A stretch of 25,000 nt of DNA, taken from positions 1-25,000 of the forward strand of contig CAIIXF020000228.1 in NCBI GenBank assembly GCA_903813345.2. Direction: 5' to 3'. Of this stretch, positions 1-11,866 are shown piece after piece. The DNA comes from Owenia fusiformis (Eukaryota; Annelida; Polychaeta; Sabellida; Oweniidae). The notes beneath the pieces are model-generated. The model was not told the origin of the DNA and did no database searches. It worked only from the letters and a program-made list of their open reading frames with translations. A program made the translations under genes and the position numbers. Each line of letters opens with the position of its first letter. Position 1 is the first letter of the stretch.

Positions 1-208
1 AGATGTGTACAGGTTGTAAACATATTAATGTTTCTATTTATTTATCCAAGAATAAAAATATGTATATCCTAGGTTACATTGTGTACTATGTTATTGAATT
101 GAGGTTTAGGTTTATTTCAAGTATTACAAAAAATAACTCCAATTGTCTTTAACCATAATGGGTAAAGACAGTATTAATATAGTTTCATACGAAAAACAAT
201 TTTTGGGA

Positions 209-480
209 AGGGGTGGCACTGGCGGATCTGGGGGCTGGGGGCCCGGGTGCAGTAAAAAATTGGGCGAAAAAAGTTCTCAAGGCCCCAAAAAGTGGGCCTT
301 TTTGGTCATTACTGGGCCTTTTTGGTCATTACTGGGCCTTTTAAGGCCTCACTTTTTAATTTCAGGCCAAATTTTGAAGAAAATGGGCCTCTAAATTTCA
401 AAATTTGGGCCCATTTTTGGGTTTTGAGAGGCCCAAAATATTTTTCTTCCAGATCCGCCCCTTGGTGGGGAAGGGATCTT
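209..480. repeat. GC-rich hairpin-like repeat with a 20-bp tandem duplication
   Basis: This block is much richer in G and C than its surroundings and is full of GGCC/GGGCC motifs. An 11-bp sequence at 221-231 (ggcggatctgg) recurs as its exact reverse complement at 449-459. Inside, a 20-bp unit starting gggccttttt is repeated twice in tandem at 294-333, with a partial third copy after it. It is probably a decayed inverted-repeat transposon. The short reading frames across it look like by-products of the repeat. Confidence 0.5.
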
Positions 481-2238
481 TTCAGAGGTATTAATTGTTT
501 ATCCCTTGAATCATAGAAGGTGAATCTAGCAGTTTGAGTTAATTTTGAGGGATCGTTTCTAGCTGTCAAAATAGTCGCGTTTTGACAATTATGGCGAAAT
601 GTAACACGATTGAACACTTTAGATGCCATGTATTTCAATGACCAAGTTCTTGACCACGACCTTAATATGTTTTGATCATTTAATGTACTTGGCCCATTAC
701 AAGACGGGTGAAAAACAGCATAAGAATCCCCCACATAAGTTTTTGTCCCAAACTTTGATGACTGTTTATGGAGAAAATAAAGTAATATTGACTAAATATA
801 AGCCGTTTAAAAATAGTTACCATTATGCGATGTGACCTGAGTCGTTTTCTATTTTTATTGTAAAGTAAACACAGTTCAATCTGATAACAGATATGAAACT
901 GGTATATGTTAGGTGTTTTTTGAAACACTGGTTCGTGTAAGAAATGGTGGATAAGATGATATAGGTTTGTCCTTAATATTAAGATAATAAATCGAAATTA
1001 TGTATGTGATTAATTATAAACAAAATTGATTCTGTAATTTTGTTTTCAATTGTTTATTGATGTTACAACTGAATATAAGAATCCTTGTCTCATTGCATGA
1101 TGTGAACAATGGTTTTCTTAGACGTTTTCTATGAAACATATAACTTCAATTTTCAATACCGTAAAGTTGAGATCTTTATGGTATTTCACACTACGCCCAT
1201 GTTATTTAAACGACAGCATTAATTTTTCAAGTACCCATTACAATTTACATGATGAGAAAAATTATACTTAGCGGCTACTTTAAATATACTATCGTCTTAG
1301 TTTTAGTTTTAAAGTACATATTCTGGGTCAAACCATGTTTGTCAGTTCGCAAAATGACATACGTCGGTTTGGATTTCTTAATTCAGATACTTAATTTTAT
1401 TTCTATTTTGGAGCAGCTAGGTGTTTGTTCGATCCATTAAATACTTTAACTTGTCATGACAGGATTGGATCACAATTGATTAAGATATTAGGTAGTTCTG
1501 TGTTTTGTTGACAAAGCTTTTTTTTAAATCATGAGAATGATGGGTGGTAAACGTTGTGACATTATGTACCAGTGATGATTTAGCAGAAGCTGAGACTAAT
1601 ACCACGCATTGTGGCACATGATAGGGAGAGATCTTTTGCTCTATGCGTCGCTGAAAATATTCATTATACATTTAATTTGTATTTTTGTTGGTTGTATTTT
1701 TATCATCCAATTTCGATACGTTTGTATATATCTTGTGTTCAACGTTTGTGGCTTACTAAAGATTGTATTTGCCCACTGATTATTTTCTATTTTGAATGTT
1801 TTTCTTTTGGTGCTTCTCGTGTGTGATTCTATATACATATGTCATTTCCTATTTTTACCGTGTAATACATTGTGTAAAATTGCATCTTGCAACTATTGGT
1901 CAGTTTTTTTTTAGTTTATTCCCAAATAAAGTTTCTAAGATCAGCAGTGTATATGGTTCGCCCCAATATCACAGAATACATAATAGTCAGCTGATTTAAC
2001 AGGAAGGGATTGATTTATTTTTGGGACCAATGGTGACACATCTCTGCTATTCTACTTTGGTATAACGCAATGCCGTCATTCGTCCCTACATCACATTTGG
2101 ATATGAAACACATATGCACAGCACAGTGGAATCGATGAAAATGAGGAAAAGGCTAAAGCTGAAATGGAATAACATAAATTCATGTAATACACGGTAGTTT
2201 GAAATTAAAATTCAACTTGTAACACTCTATCACTGAAA
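481..2238. other. Upstream region with no supported gene
   Basis: The sequence is AT-rich and all frames are short, with no recognisable domain or splice-consistent coding pattern. It may hold the promoter and non-coding 5' exons of chitin synthase. No TATA box or other element could be assigned with confidence. Confidence 0.5.
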
Positions 2239-2810
2239 ATGGCTCAGCAAAGAATTAGAAATTATAGCGACGATAGAAATTATAATAAAATATCTTCAAG
2301 GCCACCATATATTCGGCGTGATTACAATCCAGATAGCCGTTATTCAAATGACCCAAAAGGATATCCCCGACGGAATACTCCATCATATATTGGCGAAAAT
2401 CAAACTCAGACAAATGGCTTTGCCAAAGAAGGATATGGCATTGCCAATCAGAAAGATAAGCGCTACAGATCATTTGATGATAGTCCTCAACGACACGGCC
2501 CATACGATCGCCCAAGTGTACGTGATGAACAAAACATGCAACCTCCCTTTATGAAAGATCCGATTGGTCCAGTTCAACAAAACGAATACCCAAATTCTAA
2601 ATTTCTCAGTCCAACGATCTCCAACACACCTAGCTCATTTCGATCTCGCTCGAATCGATCGTCAGATTCAACAACTAGTGGATCTGTATTCGAAACTTCG
2701 GATACTGTGTCATCTTACGTAGAGGGAGAGAAATCCACCACTGGAGCTCAGGAGAAGACAAATCAAAGTGAAATTGATGTTGAGATCATAGATGGTAAAG
2801 AAAAGCAAAA
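2239..2810 (+). CDS. CHS: Chitin synthase exon 1: disordered polar N-terminus
   Basis: This exon encodes about 190 residues rich in Ser, Arg, Tyr, Asn, Pro and Gln, with no hydrophobic stretch and no recognisable domain. It looks intrinsically disordered and cytosolic. It ends at a GTAAGT donor (2811), leaving two bases that join one base of exon 2 to make a Lys codon. I chose the ATG at 2239 because it opens the frame and has a good context. Extra non-coding 5' exons upstream cannot be excluded. Confidence 0.85.
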
Positions 2811-5800
2811 GTAAGTGATTGCATCAATGCTTAAATCAGCATCTGTACCTGAATCAAATCTTCAACTAGTATTTGGGCTGACAAAAACATATGTTCTATA
2901 AAAGGTAGTGGCCATTTTAGCAGTTATATTGGAGATTTGTTCTTGAACAGAGGTCCTTTCTATAGAAGACAAGAGCCAATATTTAGACTAAATCCGACAA
3001 ATCATAATCAAATTATCAAAAACATTACCCTTATCCAGATTTTCAAAATTCCTGATAAAAATAAATAATTTCTCTGGCATTTCCAGGTAAGGTATACCAG
3101 AGCAAAGAACCTTGTTAAAATTGGAAACGTTTCTGATTGTGATGATTATGATTATTTATAGTCAAGATATGATAGTTATGTACAGGGTGATAATATGTAT
3201 TCACATTTTGTTTTACTAAGGCCAACTCAGTCTTACAAGTGGGATGCATTTCGCCTGATGCCAGTAAGTGACGCGGATGATGACCAACAATGCCTGGAGT
3301 CTATGAAGAAAGCAGCTAAGATCATTTCCTACATATTTGTTTTCATCATGGTCCTTGGAACTACTTTCCTCAGCAAGTTCACGCTGGTGGTATTGGCTGC
3401 AAATAGCAGATTTGGCATTAAGCTAGATTGCTCGAATACATCGTTGCATGAATGTCATGTCGCTTTAGATGACACCTCTGTTGGATCCAAGAGGTTTCTC
3501 TTGATTAACAAACAAGTTATAGAGGCAACAATGCCTACTTCAATACCGAGTAACACAACAAGCAACGATACGACACCAATGGCAACAGATGTGAGTCAAC
3601 ACACAGCAATTGTTGAACTAGATATAGAGAAAACAAAAAGCCAACTGACATTGACAAAAAAACTTAATATTTGCAAAACACCTTAGAATGTCTGGTGTCA
3701 AAGTGAATAGAGCTCCCTGACAATATAGTCTGGCATTGTATTTGCATGATCTGACCCTTGATGATGGATGACAAATCCTTTTCAGCAATGTAGTTTCCGC
3801 ATTCTGTCTTTGCAGGTTGTCTACACTGAGAGTAATCTGGTGTCTGGGGTAGTTCGACAATGTGACACTATGACCATGTATTGGGTATGGGGGCTTGTTA
3901 TGACCGTATGTATACCATATATACTGGTCCTCTGGCGGTCTCTATGGCGTATGTGTTTTAAAACAAAACAAGGTCCAAGTGCCATCACTTTTGTTGTGGT
4001 GAGTCAATAGTATAGTTAAAAACTAAAGTTGTGCATTTATTTATTGTTTTACTTTCAAATTGTTTTTAGCTTTTAGTTTACCCATATAGACGATTTTATG
4101 TTCGTCACTTGCGTTACCCATCTCTCGACCCTATCTTTGAATTAAAAGCATTTGTGTACAATATCACACGCTTGTCTATACAGGTTATGTTAGTGGAAAC
4201 GCTACACTCGATTGGGATAGTACTTCTTGTCTTCTATATTATACGGAAGTTGGATTCGGTCAGCGCAATAGCCATGTTAACGAGTGTTGGAACAATTCCT
4301 TCAGCGTTGTCATTGTTCTATAGGCCACTTGTACAAAGGGCGGCAATGGCCAAACGTGGACTCAACATAACAGCGACGTTTATCCATGTGGTAGGGATCA
4401 TTGCCTGGCCTGTATTGATTTTCTACAAGACGACGACTCTTACACACGTGTGGACAATTCCATTGTCCTTACTATTGATATCGTGTGGCTGGTGGGAGAC
4501 ATTTGTCCATGTGAGATATACATATATGGGTAAATTGGGTGAACTGCTGGTGTCTGTGAAGAAAAATGCCAGGCGATCAAGGAGCAAGTTATACGCTGTA
4601 GTAAGCATTTGGAAAATACTGTTAACGATTTGTGGCATGATGGTCACAATGAACTTCGATATGAGAGACAGTGCAGGTCTTGGGTTTAACGAGTGGTTCT
4701 TCTTTCCAAATCACGAGAACAAATGTCCGGGTATTGCCAACGGGGGAGAGGAAGTTGGATCAAATGATATTCCTGATATAATATGGATCTGGGCAGTTAT
4801 TTGGACAATACAATTTCTATCCTCATCATTTTCCTACATATTTGCAAAATTTGGTGCAAAGACTCTTATCCAGGACATTGCTGTTGCCCTCCCTCTATTA
4901 CTAAGTACTCCATTGACGATATGTATAATGGTATTGGGGTGCGAACCAAATCAAAGAGCAGCGTTGGCAGGTGTTTTACCAAATCATGTGTTCTGGCAGT
5001 GCACATCTTGGTCCTTTGATGAACCAACGACATATCTATTCATACCCTTGGCTATAATATGTTGGTTAGGTCAACTATGGGTCACCCGTCATGTTTGGTA
5101 TCCTGCTACCCAAAGATTGGCCAAGACTGAGAAGTATATATATTTTCATATTCTTAACAGGGCTTGTATATTTTGTCTTTCAATGTTCACTTTGTGCTTT
5201 CAATGTTTTATCTAAGTAGTTTTCGAGTGTTTGTGCTTCATATATGTTCTATAAACCGGGAATAGTTGATTCATGTGCTGTAATTGTGTCTGAGTATCTC
5301 AATAAATGGATTTTCTCTTAGATTGTTTGCGCTGCCATTGTTCTGTGGGGTGATGATTGAACAATCCCTGTCATTCAACAGAAGGAAGGATGATCACATA
5401 ATTTCTGACCAACAAGAGAAAAAGGTATCTGTTTACATATGACACACCGATGTTGCATTAACAAATTATGTATTGGTGTCCTTAACTTAACAATGATAAA
5501 ATACAAAGTGAAAATAGGAAATATGCTTTTTCAAGATATAATAAAACTCTCGAATCAGCCTCAGCGTAACTAAACAATGACAAAATACAAATTGACAATA
5601 TTTGTATATCGTAGCAGGTTTACTAATACTAGTAACTGAATCATAAAGGAATATGCTCTTTCAAAATATGCAACGCTCGGTCAAATCCAAGCGTCCCTTA
5701 CAAACCAAAAATGAAAAATTGCAGGCATTGGAGGTGATACTAGAAGCCGTTGGCCAGGAAGTAGACGATGCCGTCGGAGATGAGGAGGAGACAAGAATGA

Positions 5801-8800
5801 CATACGATACCATAAAAGCAAAGGAGGACGCAACGCCTATGATATACTTCTGTGCAACTATGTGGCATGAGAACGAGCAAGAAATGATACATTTGCTCAA
5901 CTCTATATTCAAGTAAATACGAGAAACTCAATTTACACAAGGGAGAACGTTGACAAAATCATTCACTATGCTTCATAAAACAGTTGATGATTTGTTGCAG
6001 TTATTCAAGTATTATAAAACTATTCATGTTAAAGTAGAATAAGTCATAAGAATCATTTTTTTATTTTAACATTTTTAGTTCAATCTAAGTGTGTTGTTTC
6101 TTTATGGCATGATCTCTATTATTTTAGGATGGACATTGATCAGAATGCTCGAAAGAATGCCCAGGCATACTTCGGTATTGTAGACCCAGACTTTTACAAC
6201 TTTGAAACCCATATCTTCTTTGACGATGCATTTGATTTCCACATAGATGGCGATACTGATTATGAAGCGAATGAGTTCGTGAAACTTCTTGTGGCGACAA
6301 TAGACATGTCTGCTAGGTAAGACATATGTTACAATTGTTTTGCCCAACATAAAGGCATATAAAGACAAAGTGTATATTTAATATTTTGTTTATCTAGATT
6401 TTATCAAACCTTTTCAAAGTGATACTTATTCATTCTAACTGTTTAAATAGTGTTTGTTTTTGTATATTGGTTTTGCACTTGCTGTCTTGAAACTTCTTCA
6501 CTTTTCAGTGCTGTGCATCGTATGAAATGTAAAATAGCTGCCCCCGTCAAGTGTGAAACACCGTATGGAGGAATGCTAGAATGGCATTTACCGGGAGGAA
6601 ACAAGCTCATTGCCCACCTCAAGGACAAACTGAAAATACGACACAAGAAGCGTTGGAGTCAGGTCAGTATACAGTGATTATCCGAATGAAAAGAAACCCT
6701 AATATGTTTGGTCTGGTGTGAGGCAAAGGCACTTGCCATGTTGTTATATAGGACGGTACTGTATCGTGGAGGGACGCGCTTCTCACGAAACATTGTGATC
6801 AACTAGAATTTGTCAGTAAATTTCCTACCTGGATATATGGATATATTATTACTATTAATAACAAAGTCCATATCTGTTTCATTATTTCATTTAGGTGATG
6901 TACATGTACATGTTTCTTGGGCACAAACTGTGGACTAAAGTGAAGAGTGGAATAAAGAAGCAAAATGTAGCAGAGAATACATTCCTCCTTGCTCTAGATG
7001 GTGATGTTGACTTTCAGCCATTGTCAGTCCTACTCCTCGTGGACTTGATGAAACGGAATGAAAAAGTTGGTGCAGCATGTGGGAGGATTCACCCAATAGG
7101 AGCGGGTATGTTTACTTTTCAGATATTTCCCTCTTTACTTTTTCATTATCGTTAGTTTCAGAACGTGTAGTACTCTCATTAGACATCATTTAAAATACCA
7201 TTGAGTTATAATATGATTTAGCCAGCTAGCCTTGTCAAGTACAGGACATGTTGACCCTAAAATACGCCACCAAAAACAGGGCCACTCTGTATTTGTTTCA
7301 TGATCTTACCTCGTAGGTCCGATGGTTTGGTACCAAAAATTTGAATATGCGGTTGGACATTGGTTCCAGAAGTCAACAGAGCACATTCTAGGCTGTGTAT
7401 TATGTAGTCCCGGTTGCTTCAGCTTGTTCAGAGGTGCAGCGCTTATGGATGATAATATCGTTAAGAGATACACAACAGTATCCACAGACCCAGTTCACTA
7501 TGTACAATACGACCAAGGTACACCGATACCTATTCTTTAATTCAATAATTTGATCTAAATAACTCAACCAGTTGTTTCCAACTGGTGCCTCTTGTATCTT
7601 TGGTTTTGGCAATTTTGGCACATGTGCTCACGTAGATATTCGCATAATCAAAGTCATTATGTATGATGAAGAGTATTGTTTACAGGTGAAGACAGATGGT
7701 TGTGTACACTTCTACTCCAACAAGGGTACAGAGTGGAATATTCCGCAGCGTCTGATGCGTTCACGTTTGCACCAGAAGGTTTCAACGAATTCTTCAACCA
7801 GAGACGCAGATGGACGCCAAGTACAATGGCAAACATCCTCGATTTGATTATATCTGCAAATCAGACCACAAAGACGAACGAAAACATTTCCTGGCTGTAT
7901 ATCGCATACCAAACTGCTCTGTTTGTATCATCAATCATTGGACCAGCGACTGTTTTCTTGGTCATTGTTGGATCACTTGAAAATCTTCTCCAAATGGGCG
8001 ACAATGGGCTGTGGATAGCATTTACTGTCAACCTCGTTTTGATCATCATGTTTGTTGTTGTAGGACTAAAAGCTAAAACTGATACACAGGTAATAACAAT
8101 AATAGAGCCAAATAGGATATTACTCCACAGAAATGCTGAGATCTAACGAACTTAAGGGTTCCGATTAGCATCCCGTATAAAAACAATATGGCGGCTCCAG
8201 GCGAATCAACTGGATCAGTCCATTTTTAAGAAATAAGGGGAGTTCTGTAAAATCCAATTTATTGAAATTGTCTTTGAGATAACGTAATCCGTTTATAATG
8301 ATTTTGAAAACGTTATCCAAAGAGTGATTGCGTTCAAATACTAGTAATACATGAACAACAGCCAATATAAATTCTTGTATTAGAAACCGGTTTGTCTTGC
8401 TTTGTTTCATTTGTAGGATATTTCATATGCCAAGCTGTGTGCTATTACGTCATGGGGAAATTTAGATGCCAATTTTTCCTTATTATACACAAATAGAAGA
8501 TCCTGAAACTTCACCCATAAATGTGGAATTGATCTGTCAAAATAAAAATCACCCTTTTATAAATGTGTGACGATCTATAATATACTTATGCTATATAACA
8601 GTTAGAGGTGTTGACACAACGACCTCGAACCTGTGAACCCTTGAGTATTATTCCGGGATCGGGCCTTTTATACTAAACGGTGAGCAACACCAGAAACGAG
8701 CGTTCGATTTGCTAAACGATATGCGTCACCCATTAAACAACTTCAGCAGGTGTGTTTATCATTTTGATATTTTTGTTTCAGTTGTTTGTTGCCGGGGTGT

Positions 8801-10460
8801 TGTCTACTTTGTACGCCTTGGTGATGATTCTCGTAATGGTTAGTGTAATCGTCAACTTTCGGGAAAAGTATCTCTGTGATCCCAGCTCACTCTTCACCGT
8901 TGTGTTGGTTGGAATGTTTCTTCTAACTGGGATTCTTCATCCCCAAGAGATATCGTGTCTTGCACACGGTTTGTTGTACTACTTGGCGGTGCCGAGTACA
9001 TTCATGCTTCTGACGATATTCTCTGTTTGTAATCTCAACAACGTTTCGTGGGGTACAAGAGAAGTGAAGAAAACGAAAACAGAACAAGAACTGCTAGATG
9101 CCAAGAAAGAAGCACATGAAGCGAAACAGAAGGGCGTTAGTGGCGGTATAGCAGCAGTGGTTCCTGCGGTGACACAAGAGGGAATTAATTGCTGTGGTAT
9201 ATTTAGGTGTCTGCCTGGCAATGCACAACCAGTGCCCGTCTCACCGGTCGTGGTACAACCAAGTTACCCAATCAACAACCAAGGTGCGTCTCAAGACGAG
9301 ACAAACATTGATGATCTCCTGGACGTTGCTCCTGAAAAAAGCAAGTTGTCTAACAATTTACCTGGTAAGATTTATCAATTAGATTTTCATCGGATAGTAC
9401 AGTTCAACGTTCTCTAATAACTACACATAACGATTAATGTTGTTTGAGACTTCACAAAGTAGAACATAAAGTGGTCTTTCTCAATTGCCTGTACCATTGT
9501 CTTATTCGTTTAGATCTAACATCAAATATACCTGAAGTAAGGACGAAACAGAGATCTTCATGGATTCGTGACCCGGCTCTTGGAGATGGAAAGATTATCC
9601 GAATTTCTAAGAGTGACAAGTTATTCAGCGAGCAGTTGATTGAGCGCTATTTAAAACCACTAGAGAATGACAAGGTTCACCAAGAGAAGGTAGCAATGGG
9701 ATTGAAAGATTTGCGTAACAAAGTTGTGTTTGGATTCGTGGTGATGAACGTCATTTACATAACCGTCGTACAAAGTCTTCAACTTCAAAGAGAGAGGGCG
9801 CTTGCTTTTCAAATAGATGTGTGTCCATTTCATTTGCATCCAGAGACTGGTGAAACGATTGAGCTATCTATTCAACCAATGGCGATGGTTTTCTTACTAT
9901 TTTTCGGCATTGTTCTTGGAGTGCAGTTTGTTGGCATGCTGGCCCACAGGATGGAAACGTTCATGCATGTAATAGCAACCACGTACCTAGCATGTTTTGG
10001 ATCGAAACAAAAACATGAAAATGAGAACAGGGAACGGATCAAAAAGGCTCTACAGACTGCAAAAGATTTAAGCGCACTCAAATCTGAAGACAGTAGTAAA
10101 TACAGTACGCTGACTTCCATTGCAGATGATATACAAAGTGTACCGAAACAGCCTAATCCGTTACAAAAGCCAAAGGGTGTTGACAGTAATGCAACACGCT
10201 TGGATCCAGCTCAAACAAGACGTCCATCGTTCGGAACCCTTGATGCTGCTTTTGCTAGGAGATTCAGGAGGGTTCAAAAGCACATAGAAAACGGAGAAGA
10301 ACCCCTTCCGGATTATGGCGCCAATGATGACAACCCTGTGCCTCCGAAAAACAAAATGAGGCGAAGGATAGCAAAAGACTTCATTTATGAAAATAGAGAA
10401 CAGATCTTGAATACTAACATTTACAACAGACAAGACAGAAATCCCATGTATCGTTATTGA
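2239..10460 (+). CDS. CHS: Chitin synthase (animal type, GT2 family), complete 13-exon gene
   Basis: This gene encodes an integral-membrane enzyme that polymerises UDP-GlcNAc into chitin and extrudes the chain. I place coding exons at 2239-2810, 3221-3590, 3816-3998, 4184-5133, 5322-5424, 5725-5912, 6128-6316, 6509-6662, 6895-7105, 7317-7517, 7686-8089, 8782-9364 and 9514-10460. All junctions are GT-AG, all phases match, and the total is 5055 nt (1684 residues). Visible motifs are CATMWHE (about 769-775), ALDGDVDF (935-942), GEDRW (1041-1045), QRRRW (1079-1083) and SWGTRE (1264-1269), in the order known for metazoan chitin synthases. A polar N-terminus and a multi-span membrane block precede the catalytic domain. 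More membrane spans, a short charged helix and a hydrophilic tail follow it. No myosin motor domain is present, unlike in some mollusc enzymes. The start ATG has A at -3 and G at +4. Two acceptors, for exons 4 and 6, have alternatives. Confidence 0.95.
4184..5133 (+). CDS. CHS: Chitin synthase exon 4: N-terminal multi-span membrane block
   Basis: This 950-nt exon encodes a run of hydrophobic spans separated by short loops, beginning VMLVETLHSIG and ending in the family-typical RLAKTEK. I chose acceptor 4184 (CAG, preceded by a pyrimidine-rich tract) because the upstream exon ends in GPSAITFVV and family members run directly from there into the V(E)TLH(S/T)IG segment. An acceptor at 4070 in the same phase would add 38 residues. 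The donor at 5134 splits a Lys codon, which exon 5 completes before LFALP. Confidence 0.88.
5482..5694. repeat. Local tandem duplication in chitin synthase intron 5
   Basis: A unit of about 90 bp beginning near 5483 (aacttaacaatgataaaata) is repeated from about 5568 with similar sequence. The second copy carries an insertion of about 48 bp before the shared segment resumes with aatatgct. Copy one ends in cagcgt near 5566 and copy two ends in aagcgt at 5690-5694, so the duplication reaches one of the two possible acceptors of exon 6. Confidence 0.6.
5725..8089 (+). CDS. CHS: Chitin synthase exons 6-11: GT2 catalytic domain
   Basis: Six exons cover the catalytic core. Exon 6 carries CATMWHE and NSIFK. 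Exon 7 carries the FFDDAFDF segment. Exon 8 carries the GGMLEWHLPGG segment. Exon 9 carries ALDGDVDF, the UDP-sugar and metal-binding aspartates. Exon 10 carries the CSPGCFSLFRG acceptor-site segment. Exon 11 carries GEDRW, with the catalytic-base region, and QRRRW, the processivity motif, followed by membrane spans. No key residue is missing, so the enzyme should be active. The start of exon 6 is uncertain: 5692 is also in phase 0 and would add 11 residues. Confidence 0.93.
8090..8781. other. Chitin synthase intron 11 with a possible tRNA-derived fragment
   Basis: This 692-bp intron runs from GTAATA to TTTCAG. On the minus strand near 8620-8645 it contains ggttcgaggtc, which resembles a pol III B box, next to ggttcacag. 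This could be a remnant of a tRNA-derived SINE, but I see no cloverleaf or clear A box. The rest is ordinary AT-rich intron. Confidence 0.25.
8782..10460 (+). CDS. CHS: Chitin synthase exons 12-13: C-terminal membrane spans and cytosolic tail
   Basis: Exon 12 encodes a membrane cluster ending in SWGTRE and then a Lys/Glu/Ala-rich helical stretch (about 1270-1288) like the short coiled coil that follows this motif in other animal chitin synthases. A Val/Pro-rich linker follows. Exon 13 opens with the conserved WIRDP and YLKPL segments, adds two further hydrophobic spans (near KVVFGFVVMN and MAMVFLLFFG), and ends in about 160 mainly charged residues that look cytosolic and may be regulatory. 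The stop TGA is at 10458-10460. Confidence 0.92.
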
Positions 10461-10571
10461 CCGCTTGAACACTCTTTCAAAGTTAAAAATGTAATCGAAG
10501 GATTACTTGAGAAACTAAGAATGTGAAGGTGAGGGACAGTTTCTGCGCATTCTCATTGATGCACTTTTAAA

Positions 10572-10577
10572 AATAAA
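10572..10577 (+). terminator. Polyadenylation signal AATAAA for chitin synthase
   Basis: A canonical AATAAA lies 112 bases after the chitin synthase stop codon and just before the foldback repeat. This suggests a short 3' UTR that ends at or inside the left edge of that repeat. Confidence 0.6.
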
Positions 10578-10596
10578 CAGTTAATAGGAATATTCC

Positions 10597-11131
10597 TTGC
10601 CAAACCATCTCTCTCCTCATATGGTAGCTATAACCATATATATGCTTGCCATGTTTAGCAAAACACGCAAAAATGTTTTGATATGGTCAAATTTAATCAC
10701 TAGAAATGTGATGCTCAATTCCAGTAAGCTGCCATCTTTTAAAATTTCACACAGGAAGTGATGCCATCGACTCTCAACTTTGCATACAGCATTAGGTGAG
10801 GAGCTATTAAGAATTACAAAACCAGCTAAATATTCTTTTTTAACTTTGTATCTTATTTAATCCTTCTGAAAATCTCTTCTTTTATTCTAAGTTGACAAGC
10901 CCTGAAAATATTTTTGCTACTTTCCTATACTGTTATGGGCAAGGTTATAGAAGTTGAGAGTTGATGACATCACTTCCTGCAAGAAATCTTAAAAGATGGC
11001 AGCTCACTGGAAATAAGCACTAGTTTTTTAAATGATCAATATTGACCATATTAAAACATTTTCCCATGTTTTGCTAAATATGAAAACTATATGATTATAG
11101 CTACCATATCAAGAGAGAAAGGGTCTGGCAA
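10597..11131. mobile_element. Foldback (MITE-like) element, about 535 bp
   Basis: The left arm, about 10597-10780, recurs as an imperfect reverse complement at about 10952-11131. Matching blocks include atatggtagctata, tttagcaaaaca, aaaatgttt followed by atatggtca, gctgccatctttta and caggaagtgatg. About 170 bp of AT-rich, non-repeated sequence separates the arms. No coding capacity is visible. The long, diverged arms suggest an old non-autonomous element. It lies between the convergent chitin synthase and rolling stone genes, just after the chitin synthase polyadenylation signal. Confidence 0.75.
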
Positions 11132-11866
11132 TTAATGTTGCATAATCAAATTGTTAAAGAAAGATGATTATTGTGTAATGGTTTATCATATATCCTAGAC
11201 AATAAAAAAAGAAGGTAGTTAATCTATTGTTTGTAGTTAAGCGATCTGAGATAACCGCGATATCATTGACTGGAGCCTATGATTTACCCTTTGCATTCGT
11301 TCGACTTTGCTTCTCAAAAGTGAGCTTCGTCGTAGTTTATAACAAGACTCTGTACGCAGGGTACCTATGCCTCAATATTCTGTACAACTGTGTATGTATA
11401 TACTAGTACCCCACTTTTCACGAGCACAGCATACCTCAAAGCAAAAGTATGTATCATCCATAAATTCAAAGCCAACGGGCAAAAAAGCTGCTGAAAATTG
11501 GTATTGATAAAAGGAGAAACAAATAATCCGACAACACCCCCCCCCCCCCTCTATCGTGCGGTAGCACTATCCCATTGCACATACAACTTTAATACAATTC
11601 ATGGGTTCATCATTGTCGTCACTCCTATTCAATCCATTTAATTCACGTGAGCTGATCATCACATTGTCTCAAGGAACATCGATGGCATTTGTTCTATCAA
11701 GCTCGTGCAAACTGACACAAGTTGCCTGCTTCTCTACACATATCAAAATAAACTACTGGAATGGGTTCTATAAAAACTAGCATACAAAAAATCAATACAA
11801 CTGTGTGTCAATGGTGTTATTATGAATAACAAAAAAATTCTTTTTTGGAATCATTTTCCACTAGTA
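11132..11866. other. Intergenic region with a 13-base poly-C tract
   Basis: No gene is visible. The main landmark is an uninterrupted run of 13 C residues at 11537-11549. The rest is ordinary AT-rich sequence between the two convergent 3' ends. Confidence 0.6.

Noticed and set aside
143-734. Overlapping short frames on both strands
   Set aside because: They run through the GC-rich repeat and lack any domain, splice partner or codon pattern of a real gene.
1249-1440. Small frame with a hydrophobic stretch
   Set aside because: 63 codons in AT-rich DNA with no recognisable motif; expected by chance.
3195-3220. ATG at 3195 as an alternative chitin synthase start
   Set aside because: It lies before the 3221 acceptor, and exon 1 joins exon 2 in perfect phase, completing a Lys codon.
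5134-5215. Continuation of the exon 4 frame to a stop
   Set aside because: A donor at 5134 joins exon 5 in phase and restores the conserved TEK-LFALP segment, so the extension is intron.
11537-11549. Poly-C run as a structural or regulatory element
   Set aside because: A simple homopolymer with no supporting context; recorded only as a landmark.
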